From contig CABYIQ010000003.1 of NCBI GenBank assembly GCA_902518965.1, positions 1 to 64,000 on the forward strand: a stretch of 64,000 nt of DNA. Direction: 5' to 3'. This stretch comes from an uncultured SAR116 cluster alpha proteobacterium (GTDB taxonomy: Bacteria; Pseudomonadota; Alphaproteobacteria; Puniceispirillales; Puniceispirillaceae). The translations under genes were made by a program, and so were the position numbers. The notes beneath the pieces were generated by a model that made no database searches, was not told where the DNA came from, and saw only the letters and a program-made list of their open reading frames with translations. Numbering within the stretch: position 1 is the first letter of the stretch; the number at the start of each line of letters is the position of its first letter. Positions 17,294-26,450 of the stretch are shown here, piece after piece.

Positions 17294-18214
17294 ATGAAAA
17301 TCGCAATTATTGGCACCGGAGCAATGGGATCTGTGTATGCAGGAGTTTTAGCAGAGGCAGGCCATGAAATATGGGCCATTGACAGCTGGGCAGATCATAT
17401 CGAGCAGATCAAATCAAACGGTCTAACTTTAGAAGGAGCCAGTGGCAACCGCACCATTACCAACCTGTCTGCCACAACAGATGCAGATGACGCAGCGGCC
17501 TGTGATTTATATATTATTGCCACAAAAGCTGACGGGGTGGGGGCTGCGGCACAGGCGGTGGCGCGGAATATGCGTGAAGACAGCCTCATTCTAACAATAC
17601 AGAACGGGCTAGGTGCGGGTGAGCGGATCGCTAAATTTATTGACACAAAGAATGTTCTTCTAGGGGTGGCAGAAGGATTTGGGGCATCCATGAAAGGGCC
17701 GGGGCATGCCCATCATAACGCGATGCGCCAAATTCGAATCGGCGAAATGAACGGCGGCCTGACCGAACGGCTGCAGACACTAGAGTCTGTCTGGAAAGAG
17801 GCCGGTTTCAACGCAAACGGCTTTGCGGACATTCATCAGCTGATCTGGGAAAAATATATCTGTAATGTTTTTCTTAGCGCGCCTTGTGCGGTGTTTGACT
17901 GTACCATCGGCGAGCTGGTCAGCAATCCAGACTGGCGCAAGATTGCGCTTGGCTGCATGCGAGAAGCCTATCAGGCGGGAAAGGCAAAAGGGATCAATTT
18001 TTCCTTTGAGGATGCGGATCACTATGCGCTCAAATTTGCCGCTGTGATGCCAGATGCCAGCCCATCTCTGCGGTTGGATCATGTCGCCAGACGCAAATCT
18101 GAAATTGATGCGATTAACGGAATGGTCCCTGTGGTTAGTGCCGAGGTAGGTCTGAGTGCACCTTATAATGAAACACTAGCAGCTGTGATTAGGCAGCGCG
18201 AGGAAGCCTTTTGA
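17294..18214 (+). CDS. 2-dehydropantoate 2-reductase-family protein (PanE/ApbA)
   Basis: This encodes a 306-residue NADPH-dependent reductase. The N-terminal motif IIGTGAMGSVYAG and a catalytic Lys in LIWEKYICNVFLSAP match the ketopantoate reductase family. AAAGGGAC precedes ATG 17294, and a TATAAT-like hexamer sits at 17254-17259. The catabolic surroundings, without other pantothenate genes, leave open that it reduces a different 2-keto acid. It ends convergently 21 bases before the molybdoenzyme gene. Confidence 0.85.
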   Translation: MKIAIIGTGAMGSVYAGVLAEAGHEIWAIDSWADHIEQIKSNGLTLEGASGNRTITNLSATTDADDAAACDLYIIATKADGVGAAAQAVARNMREDSLILTIQNGLGAGERIAKFIDTKNVLLGVAEGFGASMKGPGHAHHNAMRQIRIGEMNGGLTERLQTLESVWKEAGFNANGFADIHQLIWEKYICNVFLSAPCAVFDCTIGELVSNPDWRKIALGCMREAYQAGKAKGINFSFEDADHYALKFAAVMPDASPSLRLDHVARRKSEIDAINGMVPVVSAEVGLSAPYNETLAAVIRQREEAF

Positions 18215-18235
18215 AAGACCGCCCACCTGCCGTGC

Positions 18236-20518
18236 TCATCCTTTTTCGATGACTGGTGGGATAAAGGCGGTCACCTCTGGCAGGCAAGTCTGATCCACAG
18301 CTTCTGCCTGCACAAGACAAGAATGGGCTGCCGGTCCTTGTGCCAGTTTAGAGGTAGGCCGGTCAGGGGCCAGCATATTGGGATTACCATGTTTGCATAA
18401 TTCGGGATCATCTTTATCCAGGTCAAGCCAGGCTCCTGTTGGCACCATTACCACACCTGGCCTGATCTGTGCTGTTATCCGCACGCCAACATAAATCGCG
18501 CCTCGTGCGTTAAACAATCGGATAATATCGCCCTCTTCTATCCCTCTGGCAGCAGCATCATCTTTATGCATCAGTACTTCCTCGCGTCCCCTAATTTTTG
18601 CAGCTGCCGCAACGGGACCCTGATCAAGCTGGCTGTGCAGTTTTGTGCGGGGCTGGTTCGAGAGCAGATGTAAAGGATAAGTATCTTCCGCCGCGCCCAA
18701 CCATTCCGGTGGGGCAAACCAAGCCGGGTGCCCTAGACAATCATCATAGGCAAAGCCGGCAACTGTGCTTGAGAAGATTTCAATCTTACCTGAGGGAGTT
18801 TTTAAGGGATATTGGTCGGGGTCACGCCGGAAGTCGGCAAACATAATATTCTGTTTATCCGGCAGCGGCAGCTTGTGCCAGCCCGCTTCACGAAAGCTTG
18901 TATAGGCAGGTAGTTCCACACCTGATTTTGACAATCGCTGCTGGCTCAGCTCATACAGCCAACGTTGCCAGTCTTCTGATGTGCGACCTTCGGTAAAGGC
19001 CTCCTCAACCCCCATCAACTGACCAAGGCTTGCAAAAATATCATAATCATCACGGGCCTGCCCCACAGGTTCTATCGCCGGCTCCATAGAGACCAAATAT
19101 GGGTCAAGTGGCGTCATCGCAATATCACGACGTTCAACTGGTGTGGTAACAGGCAGCACAATATCACTGTGGCGTGCCAGCGCATTCCAGCACCATTCAT
19201 GGCTGATTACCGTCTGTGGTTTCTGCCAGGCCCGGATCAGACGGGCCAGATTTTGATGATGATGAAACGGATTGCCACCTGCCCAGTAAATCAGCTGTAT
19301 ATCGGGATAACTGAAGCGCCCACCATTATAGTCGAACGGACTGCCAGGCTGAAGCAGCATATCGGCAATGCGAGCAACAGGAATAAACTCTTTCACCGCA
19401 TTTATGCCCTGCGGGACAGACGCAAATGACACCCGGTTCAAATCATAACCTACTCGGTTAACAGCAGAATAGCCAATCCCGATCCCGCCACCAGGCAGAC
19501 CTATCTGTCCTAGCATGGCTGCCAGCACGATACCTGCCCACATCGGCTGCTCACCATGCGCCTGGCGGGTTAGTGACCAGCTGAGTGAAATCATCGTGCG
19601 TGTTCCGGCCATCCGGCGCGCTAGATTGCGGATATCATCAGCAGGCAGACCGCAGATAGCTGCCGCCCAGTCTGCTGATTTTGTACAGCCATCCTCTGTG
19701 CCGTGCAGATACGTAGCAAAGACATCAAAGCCGGTACAATACCGGTCCAGAAAATCTGAATCCTGTAACCCCTCGTCAAGAAGCGTGTAACACAGCCCGA
19801 GCATCAAGGCTGTATCTGTGTTTGGCCGGATTGCAAGCCAGTCAGACTTCACCGTATTTGGCATGTCAGCAGCCAAAGGAGAGATATTGACAAATTCAAC
19901 GCCGGCACGATGTGCTTTGGCAACAAAGCCTTTTTGCACATGTCCGCCTGTGCCACCCTGATTAATCTGGGCATTTTTCAACGGCAGGCCGCCAAAACCC
20001 ACAAACAGGCCACCGTCATCACATATCGACTGCCAACTGGTCTGATCATAAATAAAGCCGCGGAAATCACCAAGAACATGGGGGATAATCACCTCTGCTG
20101 CAGCAAAGCTGTATGTGTTCACCGATTTCACATAGCCACCAATGCAATTCATAAAGCGGTGAATCTGACTTTGGGCATGATGAAAACGACCTGCACTGGC
20201 CCAGCCATAACAGCCTGCAAAAATGCTCTGATTACCTTTTTCAACTTTTATACGGGACAGCTCATCTGCCACCAGCGACAGCGCATCCGACCAGGAGACT
20301 TCAACAAAGCTGTCTTTGCCGCGCTGACCTTTGCGTCCATCAAGCCAGCCTTTACGAACCATAGGGGCGGTGATGCGTGTGGGCGCATCCAGCGTACCTA
20401 CTAGACCTTTGCCTATATCAGAAGGGTCAGCATCCTGGCCAAAGGGCTGCATACCCACCAGCTTGCCCTCTCTGACCTCAGTGTAATAAGTACCCCAATG
20501 TGTGCTGGTCAGTGGCAT
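18236..20518 (-). CDS. molybdopterin oxidoreductase, BisC/DMSO-reductase type
   Basis: This encodes a 760-residue bis-MGD molybdoenzyme. It has no N-terminal cysteine motif for an iron-sulfur cluster, and the Mo-ligand serine lies in CYGWASAGR (Ser108), which identifies the DMSO/TMAO/biotin-sulfoxide reductase group. No twin-arginine signal is present, so it should stay in the cytoplasm like BisC. The C-terminal MGD-binding segment (LLSNQPRTKLHSQLDQG, VMVPTGAWLD) is complete. It follows the aldehyde dehydrogenase gene by 14 bases. It likely reduces an S- or N-oxide; the substrate is unknown. Confidence 0.9.
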   Translation of the reverse strand: MPLTSTHWGTYYTEVREGKLVGMQPFGQDADPSDIGKGLVGTLDAPTRITAPMVRKGWLDGRKGQRGKDSFVEVSWSDALSLVADELSRIKVEKGNQSIFAGCYGWASAGRFHHAQSQIHRFMNCIGGYVKSVNTYSFAAAEVIIPHVLGDFRGFIYDQTSWQSICDDGGLFVGFGGLPLKNAQINQGGTGGHVQKGFVAKAHRAGVEFVNISPLAADMPNTVKSDWLAIRPNTDTALMLGLCYTLLDEGLQDSDFLDRYCTGFDVFATYLHGTEDGCTKSADWAAAICGLPADDIRNLARRMAGTRTMISLSWSLTRQAHGEQPMWAGIVLAAMLGQIGLPGGGIGIGYSAVNRVGYDLNRVSFASVPQGINAVKEFIPVARIADMLLQPGSPFDYNGGRFSYPDIQLIYWAGGNPFHHHQNLARLIRAWQKPQTVISHEWCWNALARHSDIVLPVTTPVERRDIAMTPLDPYLVSMEPAIEPVGQARDDYDIFASLGQLMGVEEAFTEGRTSEDWQRWLYELSQQRLSKSGVELPAYTSFREAGWHKLPLPDKQNIMFADFRRDPDQYPLKTPSGKIEIFSSTVAGFAYDDCLGHPAWFAPPEWLGAAEDTYPLHLLSNQPRTKLHSQLDQGPVAAAAKIRGREEVLMHKDDAAARGIEEGDIIRLFNARGAIYVGVRITAQIRPGVVMVPTGAWLDLDKDDPELCKHGNPNMLAPDRPTSKLAQGPAAHSCLVQAEAVDQTCLPEVTAFIPPVIEKG

Positions 20519-20532
20519 GCGGGAAACCCGTC

Positions 20533-22008
20533 TTATTTCATGATAAACGGATTAGCAGCACTGGTTTCAGTGGCAATCCAGACCGATTTCTGCTGCAGAT
20601 AGGCCATAATAGCCTGTTGGCCGTTTTCCCGACCAAGCCCAGAACGCTTATAGCCGCCAAACGGCGTCATATAACTGACCACCCGGTAAGTGTTGACCCA
20701 AACTGTGCCTGCCCGGAGCCGTTCTGACATTCGGATCGCACGGCCCATATCAGATGTCCAGACACCAGCTGCCAGCCCAAAATTGATATCATTACCAATC
20801 TTCAGCGCATCTGCCTCATCTTCAAACGGAATGACGGACAGCACTGGGCCAAACACCTCTTCCTGAGCAATCCGCATATCGTTTGATACACCTGTGAAAA
20901 TAGTGGGCTCGACAAACTGGCTGCCTTTGGCTCCCTCACCAGTATATGCGCCGCCCCCCAAAACACAATTGGCACCCTCAGCTTTGGCGATATCTAAATA
21001 GTCCATCACCTTTTTGAATTGCGGCGGTGTGGTGACCGGCCCGACATGGGTGTCTAGCGACATCGGGTCACCAATTTTAGCTGTTTTGGCCACCTCAATA
21101 AGGCGCGCAACAAACTCATCATGAATAGATTTCTGCACCAACAAGCGTGAGCCGGCAATACAGGTCTGCCCTGTAGCTGCGAAAATACCAGAAATTGCGC
21201 CCATGACCGCAGCTTCTTTATCTGCATCATCAAATACGATATTTGGTGATTTGCCGCCTAATTCAAGCGTTACAGGGATCAGCTTTTTCGCTCCCTGCTC
21301 ATAGATTTTCTGACCAGAGAGATCAGAGCCGGTAAAAGCAATTTTTGCGACATCCGGATGGTCAACAAGCGGACCACCAGCTTCTGTACCAAAACCTGTA
21401 ACCACATTAACCACCCCATCAGGGAACCCTGCCTCGGCAATTAGTTCCATAAATTCAAGTGTTGAAGCAGAGGTGAACTCAGAGGGTTTAATTACAGCTG
21501 TATTGCCTGCAGCCAGCGCCGGGGCCAGTTTATAAGCCACCAGTAATAAGGGCGAGTTCCACGGCGTGATCAGCCCAACCACACCAAATGGCTCATAACG
21601 CGTGAAATTGAACATATTCGGCTTATCAGTGGGAATAACTGTGCCTTCTATTTTGTCTGCAAGTCCACCAAAATACCTATACCATTCACCGATATATTTC
21701 GTCTGGCCACCCATTTCTGCCAGAAGCTTTCCATTATCCTGAACTTCAAGACGGCCTAGCCGGTCAGCTTCCCGATCAATGATATCGGCCAGACGGCAGA
21801 GCAGCTTGCCGCGATAACTTGGAAGAGATGTCCCCCAGCCTCCTTCAAAAGCCTGTTTGGCTGCAGCAACAGCCCTGTCCATATCGGCCGCATTACCTCT
21901 GGCAATTTTGGCCCAGACTTCACCTGTATAGGGGTTTTCTGTGTCAAACCATTCACCACTGTCCGGGTCTGTCCAAGCGCCGTTAACATAATGTTGATAC
22001 TGTTTCAT
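20533..22008 (-). CDS. NAD(P)-dependent aldehyde dehydrogenase
   Basis: This encodes a 491-residue aldehyde dehydrogenase. The general-base Glu lies in TLELGGKSPNIVF and the catalytic Cys in ATGQTCIAGSR. The length and the C-terminal tetramer strand are normal for the family. An AGAGA motif precedes ATG 22008. It sits between the zinc alcohol dehydrogenase and the molybdoenzyme on the same strand, so alcohol to aldehyde to acid conversion is a plausible joint role. The specific aldehyde is unknown. Confidence 0.93.
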   Translation of the reverse strand: MKQYQHYVNGAWTDPDSGEWFDTENPYTGEVWAKIARGNAADMDRAVAAAKQAFEGGWGTSLPSYRGKLLCRLADIIDREADRLGRLEVQDNGKLLAEMGGQTKYIGEWYRYFGGLADKIEGTVIPTDKPNMFNFTRYEPFGVVGLITPWNSPLLLVAYKLAPALAAGNTAVIKPSEFTSASTLEFMELIAEAGFPDGVVNVVTGFGTEAGGPLVDHPDVAKIAFTGSDLSGQKIYEQGAKKLIPVTLELGGKSPNIVFDDADKEAAVMGAISGIFAATGQTCIAGSRLLVQKSIHDEFVARLIEVAKTAKIGDPMSLDTHVGPVTTPPQFKKVMDYLDIAKAEGANCVLGGGAYTGEGAKGSQFVEPTIFTGVSNDMRIAQEEVFGPVLSVIPFEDEADALKIGNDINFGLAAGVWTSDMGRAIRMSERLRAGTVWVNTYRVVSYMTPFGGYKRSGLGRENGQQAIMAYLQQKSVWIATETSAANPFIMK

Positions 22009-22056
22009 TTGTGATCTCTGCCTTTCAAACTTATTATTTTTATCCAGTCGCCCTCA

Positions 22057-23133
22057 TCAAACCCCTTTTGCGGGTTCAAACACAATCCGACCTAGCACCT
22101 TGCCTGATTCAAGCTCAGCTATCGCCTCATTCACCTGATCAAGTGGTCGTGTTTCAACCGGAATCGGTTTCAGCTTACCCTGTCTGTACATATCAATAAG
22201 TGTGCGCAGATGCCCACTATTGCCCACATGGCTGCCGCGCACCGTCATGGCTTTCTGAGGCAGCCAGATCTGCGGCATTTTGAAATCACCGCCATGCTGG
22301 CCAACCACAACATAACGGCCTGCCTTGGCCAGTGCGCTTACCGCCAGGGCGCCTGTATGCTCACTGCCGAAAGTATCCAGAACAGCAAATAATTTGTTAT
22401 CTGTTGCCTCTTTCAGCGCCTCTGCCACAGCCTCACCCCCTGTTGAATTCAAGGTTTTATCTGCGCCCATCTGGGCAGCAGATTCCAGTTTGGCATCGTC
22501 AATATCAAGAGCTATAATGTTCTGAAAGTCCATGGCTCGGGCGATGGCGATGGCGTTTAGCCCCAGACCACCTGCCCCCAAAATGGCAAGCCATTCGTCA
22601 GGCCGGGTAAGGCCAGCTTTCAGCAAACCATTATAAACCGTGATACCGGAACAGGCGTAAGGTGCAACAATTGCTGGGTCCAGCCCGCCAATATCAACCA
22701 GAAATTTTTCATCCTCCACCACAACATGAGTAGCAAAGCCACCATTGCGGTGAATGCCGATGATGCGCATGGCCGAACAGTCACTTTCCCTATCCTCATC
22801 ACAGGCTAGACAGGTCCGGCACCCAATCCACGGGAACACAACAACAGGCTGGCCTGGCTCAACATCTGTGACAGACGCGCCTGTGGCCTCGACCGTTCCG
22901 GCGATTTCGTGACCAAGGGTCAGCGGCAATTGAGCCCCGCGCTGGGTAAAGGTCAGCTTGCCGCGTTCGCCTAAATCCATAAAGCCTTTTTTTATATGCA
23001 GATCAGAATGACAAAGGCCGGCTGCTGTCACCTTCACCAAAACAGCCTTATCTGGCAGGTCAGGAATTTCCCTGACTGCCTTTTCAAACGGCTTGCCCCA
23101 TGCGGTGAGATCATAGCTTTCACATTTTGTCAT
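22057..23133 (-). CDS. zinc-dependent alcohol dehydrogenase
   Basis: This encodes a 358-residue medium-chain dehydrogenase. The catalytic zinc ligands lie in GLCHSDLH and GHEIAGTVEATG, the structural zinc cysteines lie in GCRTCLACDEDRESDC, and the NAD motif is GAGGLGLNAIA. The frame opens at 23196, but the family start MTKCESYDLTAWG at 23133 has a G-rich ribosome-binding site nine bases upstream. It is transcribed toward the aldehyde dehydrogenase gene. Confidence 0.92.
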   Translation of the reverse strand: MTKCESYDLTAWGKPFEKAVREIPDLPDKAVLVKVTAAGLCHSDLHIKKGFMDLGERGKLTFTQRGAQLPLTLGHEIAGTVEATGASVTDVEPGQPVVVFPWIGCRTCLACDEDRESDCSAMRIIGIHRNGGFATHVVVEDEKFLVDIGGLDPAIVAPYACSGITVYNGLLKAGLTRPDEWLAILGAGGLGLNAIAIARAMDFQNIIALDIDDAKLESAAQMGADKTLNSTGGEAVAEALKEATDNKLFAVLDTFGSEHTGALAVSALAKAGRYVVVGQHGGDFKMPQIWLPQKAMTVRGSHVGNSGHLRTLIDMYRQGKLKPIPVETRPLDQVNEAIAELESGKVLGRIVFEPAKGV

Positions 23134-23220
23134 AACAGCCCCCCTTTTTTGAGCCGAACAGGCTTTCAGTCTGGCAAAAATAATGCTGGTCCGCAATCTG
23201 GTTAAGCCTTGAACAACCCC

Positions 23221-24378
23221 TTAATAAGACCGGGGCATCTTCAGCACATGTTCTGCAATATAGCTAAGGATAAGATTAGTTGAGATGGGCGCAACCTGAT
23301 ACAACCGCGCTTCTCGATATTTGCGCTCAATATTATATTCTGTGGCAAAGCCGAAACCGCCAAAGGTCTGAATACAGGCTTCCGCTGCCTGCCAGGAGGC
23401 ATCTGCAGACTGCAGTTTAGCTAGATTAGCTTCCTCACCCGGATTCTGGCCTGCCTCATACATCCGAAAGGCTTCATTCAGCATTAATTCAGCAGAGCGC
23501 ATGGCTGAATAGGCCCGGGCAATGGGGAACTGAATTCCCTGATTGCGGGCAATTGGCCGGCCAAATACCTCCCGCTCACAGCCATAATCGCGGGCCTGCT
23601 GGATAAACCATTTAGCATCTCCGATACATTCAGCGGCAATCAGCATCCTTTCTGCATTCATGCCTGTCAGGATATAGCGAAAGCCTTTACCCTCCTCGCC
23701 AATCATGTTTTCACAAGGCACCGGCATGTCATCAAAAAATAGCTGTGTGGTGGAATGGTTCATCATGGTCGACACAGGCCGTATGGTCAAAGATTGTCCC
23801 AGAACCTCGCGCATATCGACAATAAACACAGACAGACCATCTGTCTTTTTTCCACCTTCAGGAACATCACTGGTCCGAGCTAAAAGGATCATCAGATCTG
23901 AATGTTCAGCTCGCGAAGTCCATAGCTTCTGACCATTAATGATATACTGATCCCCCTGTTTGCGGGCAGTGGTCTTCAGAGCAGATGTATCTGTGCCGCT
24001 GCCCGGTTCAGTCACGCCAAATGCCTGCAGGCGTAAATCTCCAGAGGCAATTCCGGGCAGAAAGCTCTGTTTCTGGACCTCACTGCCATGCCTTAAGACT
24101 GTCCCCATTGTATACATCTGCGCATGGCAGGCCGCCGCATTTCCGCCAGATCGGTGAATCTCTTCTAAAATGGCCCCGCCAGCAGACAAAGACAGTCCAA
24201 GACCCCCATAGGCCTCTGGGATCAGAGCTGAAAGATAGCCTTCTTCTGTCAGCCTGTTCACAAAAGCTGATGGGTAGGCATCATCCTTGTCACAAGCCTG
24301 CCAGTAATCGCCTGCAAAATCCTGGCAGAGCCGAGCAACGCCGTCCCTTATATCCTGATGGTCAAGGTCATATGTCAT
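23221..24378 (-). CDS. acyl-CoA dehydrogenase
   Basis: This encodes a 385-residue FAD enzyme of the acyl-CoA dehydrogenase family with the three usual domains. The FAD/substrate motif is FGVTEPGSGTDTSALKT, the second signature is FGGFGFATEYNIERKYREA, and the catalytic Glu is probably the one in REARLYQ. The start overlaps the stop of the CoA-transferase gene by four bases (ATGA), which indicates coupled expression: the transferase would activate an acid to its CoA ester and this enzyme would desaturate it. Confidence 0.93.
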   Translation of the reverse strand: MTYDLDHQDIRDGVARLCQDFAGDYWQACDKDDAYPSAFVNRLTEEGYLSALIPEAYGGLGLSLSAGGAILEEIHRSGGNAAACHAQMYTMGTVLRHGSEVQKQSFLPGIASGDLRLQAFGVTEPGSGTDTSALKTTARKQGDQYIINGQKLWTSRAEHSDLMILLARTSDVPEGGKKTDGLSVFIVDMREVLGQSLTIRPVSTMMNHSTTQLFFDDMPVPCENMIGEEGKGFRYILTGMNAERMLIAAECIGDAKWFIQQARDYGCEREVFGRPIARNQGIQFPIARAYSAMRSAELMLNEAFRMYEAGQNPGEEANLAKLQSADASWQAAEACIQTFGGFGFATEYNIERKYREARLYQVAPISTNLILSYIAEHVLKMPRSY

Positions 24379-25502
24379 GAAAATTCCTGTCTTATGGTCT
24401 GGCTGTGTTCACCCAATAAAGGAGCCCGGTCAACAGACCCGGCCTGGCGGCGAATAGGCAGATCAGCAATGTCGATGGCGGTATCGCCCATGTGAACGAT
24501 CCGATTCTGCAGAAACGGGTGCGCAGAGACTTCTTCCACGCTGTTCAGGCTGGCACAAGCGATACGGGTCTCTTCTAGCATCCCCAAAAGCTCGTCCTTG
24601 GTATAGGCCGCAAAGGCCTGGTTGATGATAATTGTCATTTGTTCCCTGTTCGCGTATCGATCTGTATTATGCCGGTATAACGGATCATCACACAGTTCCG
24701 GCTGCCTCAAAACCGCTTTACAGAAATCTGTCCATTCCCTGTCATTCTGGATGGACATCAGAACCTGTTTACCATCCCCCGTCTGAAAAGCCCCGTAAGG
24801 CGCTACAAAACTGTGTGTTAGCCCAGTCCGCCCTGGCGCACCTCCAAAATACCGATGCCCGCATAAGGCCATATTCATCCAATCAGCCATCACATCAAAC
24901 ATTGTAACTTCCAGATCAACCCCTATGCCCGTGCGATATCGCATATGAAGGGCCCTCAGAATAGCCGAAAAGGCTGTCAACCCTGTCGATAAATCTGTCA
25001 AAGATACGCCAACTCGTGCGGGGGCCTGTTCTGTGCCGGTGACTGCGACCACCCCGCTTTCACCCTGTACCAGAAAATCATAAGCTTTTTTCCTAGCCGC
25101 AGGTCCGCTCGACCCATAACCGGATATTCTGGCTGTGATCAGGCCTGGATTTGTTTTGCGCAGGACGTCACCAGTTAGGCCGCGGCGTTCCATAGCCCCC
25201 GGAGACAAATTGGAAATCAACACATCAGCACGCGCCAATATCCGCTTCAGCAGGGCAAAATCATCAGCATCAGACAAATCAATACATACGGATTCCTTAC
25301 CCCTGTTTAACCAGATGAAGATTGAGCTCTGCCCATCTGCACCCTTGTCATAACCTCTGGCAAAATCGCCTTCGGGGCGCTCAATTTTCAGCACCCGTGC
25401 GCCAGAATCAGCCAATAGCAGCCCGCAATAGGGCGCTGCAACAGCCTGTTCAATGGAGACAACCAGCACGCCATCTAGCTCATTTTGTAACCCTGTAGCC
25501 AT
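24375..25502 (-). CDS. class III CoA-transferase (CaiB/BaiF family)
   Basis: This encodes a 375-residue CoA-transferase. The catalytic Asp is in RVGVSLTDLSTGL, and the N-terminal segment VVSIEQAVAAPYCGLLLADSG is typical of the family. The frame is open to 25604; ATG 25502 is chosen because the family begins just after it and AGGGG lies upstream. It is translationally coupled to the acyl-CoA dehydrogenase. Family members use succinyl-CoA, acetyl-CoA or other donors to activate carnitine, dicarboxylates and aromatic acids; the acid here is unknown. Confidence 0.92.
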   Translation of the reverse strand: MATGLQNELDGVLVVSIEQAVAAPYCGLLLADSGARVLKIERPEGDFARGYDKGADGQSSIFIWLNRGKESVCIDLSDADDFALLKRILARADVLISNLSPGAMERRGLTGDVLRKTNPGLITARISGYGSSGPAARKKAYDFLVQGESGVVAVTGTEQAPARVGVSLTDLSTGLTAFSAILRALHMRYRTGIGVDLEVTMFDVMADWMNMALCGHRYFGGAPGRTGLTHSFVAPYGAFQTGDGKQVLMSIQNDREWTDFCKAVLRQPELCDDPLYRHNTDRYANREQMTIIINQAFAAYTKDELLGMLEETRIACASLNSVEEVSAHPFLQNRIVHMGDTAIDIADLPIRRQAGSVDRAPLLGEHSQTIRQEFS

Positions 25503-25638
25503 TTTGTTTTGCACCCCTGCAATATGATTTATGTTTGTGCGGGTCCGTCTGTCTTGACAAGAGACGTAAATCTTAATCATCATTCTGCACCGTGGGCAAG
25601 ACACTGTTGTCAGGCCAGAACATTGTATAAGGCTTCAT

Positions 25639-26436
25639 ATGAAAACATCAGACTACAAGACCCTGCTGACCAGCCAGCCAGAGCCGCATATTCTGAAAAT
25701 TGAGATGAATAGACCAGAAGCAGCAAATGCCTTTAATACGCAGATGGCCTATGAGCTTACTGACCTGTTCGAGCAGTTATCCCTAGATGCAGGAGACTGC
25801 CGTGTTGTGGTGTTGACTGCAACAGGCAGCAAAGCCTTTTGTGCCGGTGGTGATTTAAAAGAACGTAATGGGATGACTGACAAGGCATGGCAGGCCCAGC
25901 ATCTGGTCTATGAGCGCATGGTAAGGGCTATAATGGGCTGCCCTGTTCCAATTATTGCTGCTGTCAACGGGGCAGCTTACGGCGGGGGGTGTGAGCTGGC
26001 AGCCTGTGCAGATTTTGTCTATGCATCAGACAACGCCCATTTTGCCCAGACAGAAGTGAAGCTGGGGATTATTCCTGGCGCAGGCGGCACACAAAACCTG
26101 CCCCGCGCTGTCGGGGAGCGGCGGGCCAAGGAACTTATCCTGACCGGCGATGTGTTCACAAGCCAGCAGGCGAGGGACTGGGGGCTGGTCAATCTGGTCT
26201 GTGCCGCAGATGAGCTGCAGACATTTGCGCTGAAAACAGCCCGCAAAATTGCTGCAAATGGTCCAGTGGCTGTGCGGCAGGCCAAACAGGCGATTTCACG
26301 TGGGATGCAAATGTCACTTTCTGATGGGCTAGCTTTTGAAATAGAAGCCTATAACCGAACCATCCCCACACAAGACAGACGCGAAGGAGTGGCTGCGTTC
26401 AATGAAAGGCGCCCACCGCAGTTTTCAGGGGAATAG
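25639..26436 (+). CDS. enoyl-CoA hydratase/isomerase
   Basis: This encodes a 265-residue crotonase-fold enzyme. The oxyanion-hole segments FCAGGDLKER and NGAAYGGGCELAACAD are clear. Both hydratase glutamates are present, one in GGCELA and one in TEVKLGIIPGAGGTQ, so hydration of an enoyl-CoA is likely. It is divergent to the CoA-transferase/dehydrogenase genes and convergent to the CitE-like lyase. Together these four could carry an acid through activation, desaturation, hydration and cleavage. Confidence 0.92.
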   Translation: MKTSDYKTLLTSQPEPHILKIEMNRPEAANAFNTQMAYELTDLFEQLSLDAGDCRVVVLTATGSKAFCAGGDLKERNGMTDKAWQAQHLVYERMVRAIMGCPVPIIAAVNGAAYGGGCELAACADFVYASDNAHFAQTEVKLGIIPGAGGTQNLPRAVGERRAKELILTGDVFTSQQARDWGLVNLVCAADELQTFALKTARKIAANGPVAVRQAKQAISRGMQMSLSDGLAFEIEAYNRTIPTQDRREGVAAFNERRPPQFSGE

Positions 26437-26450
26437 ACAGCTTGTCCTGC

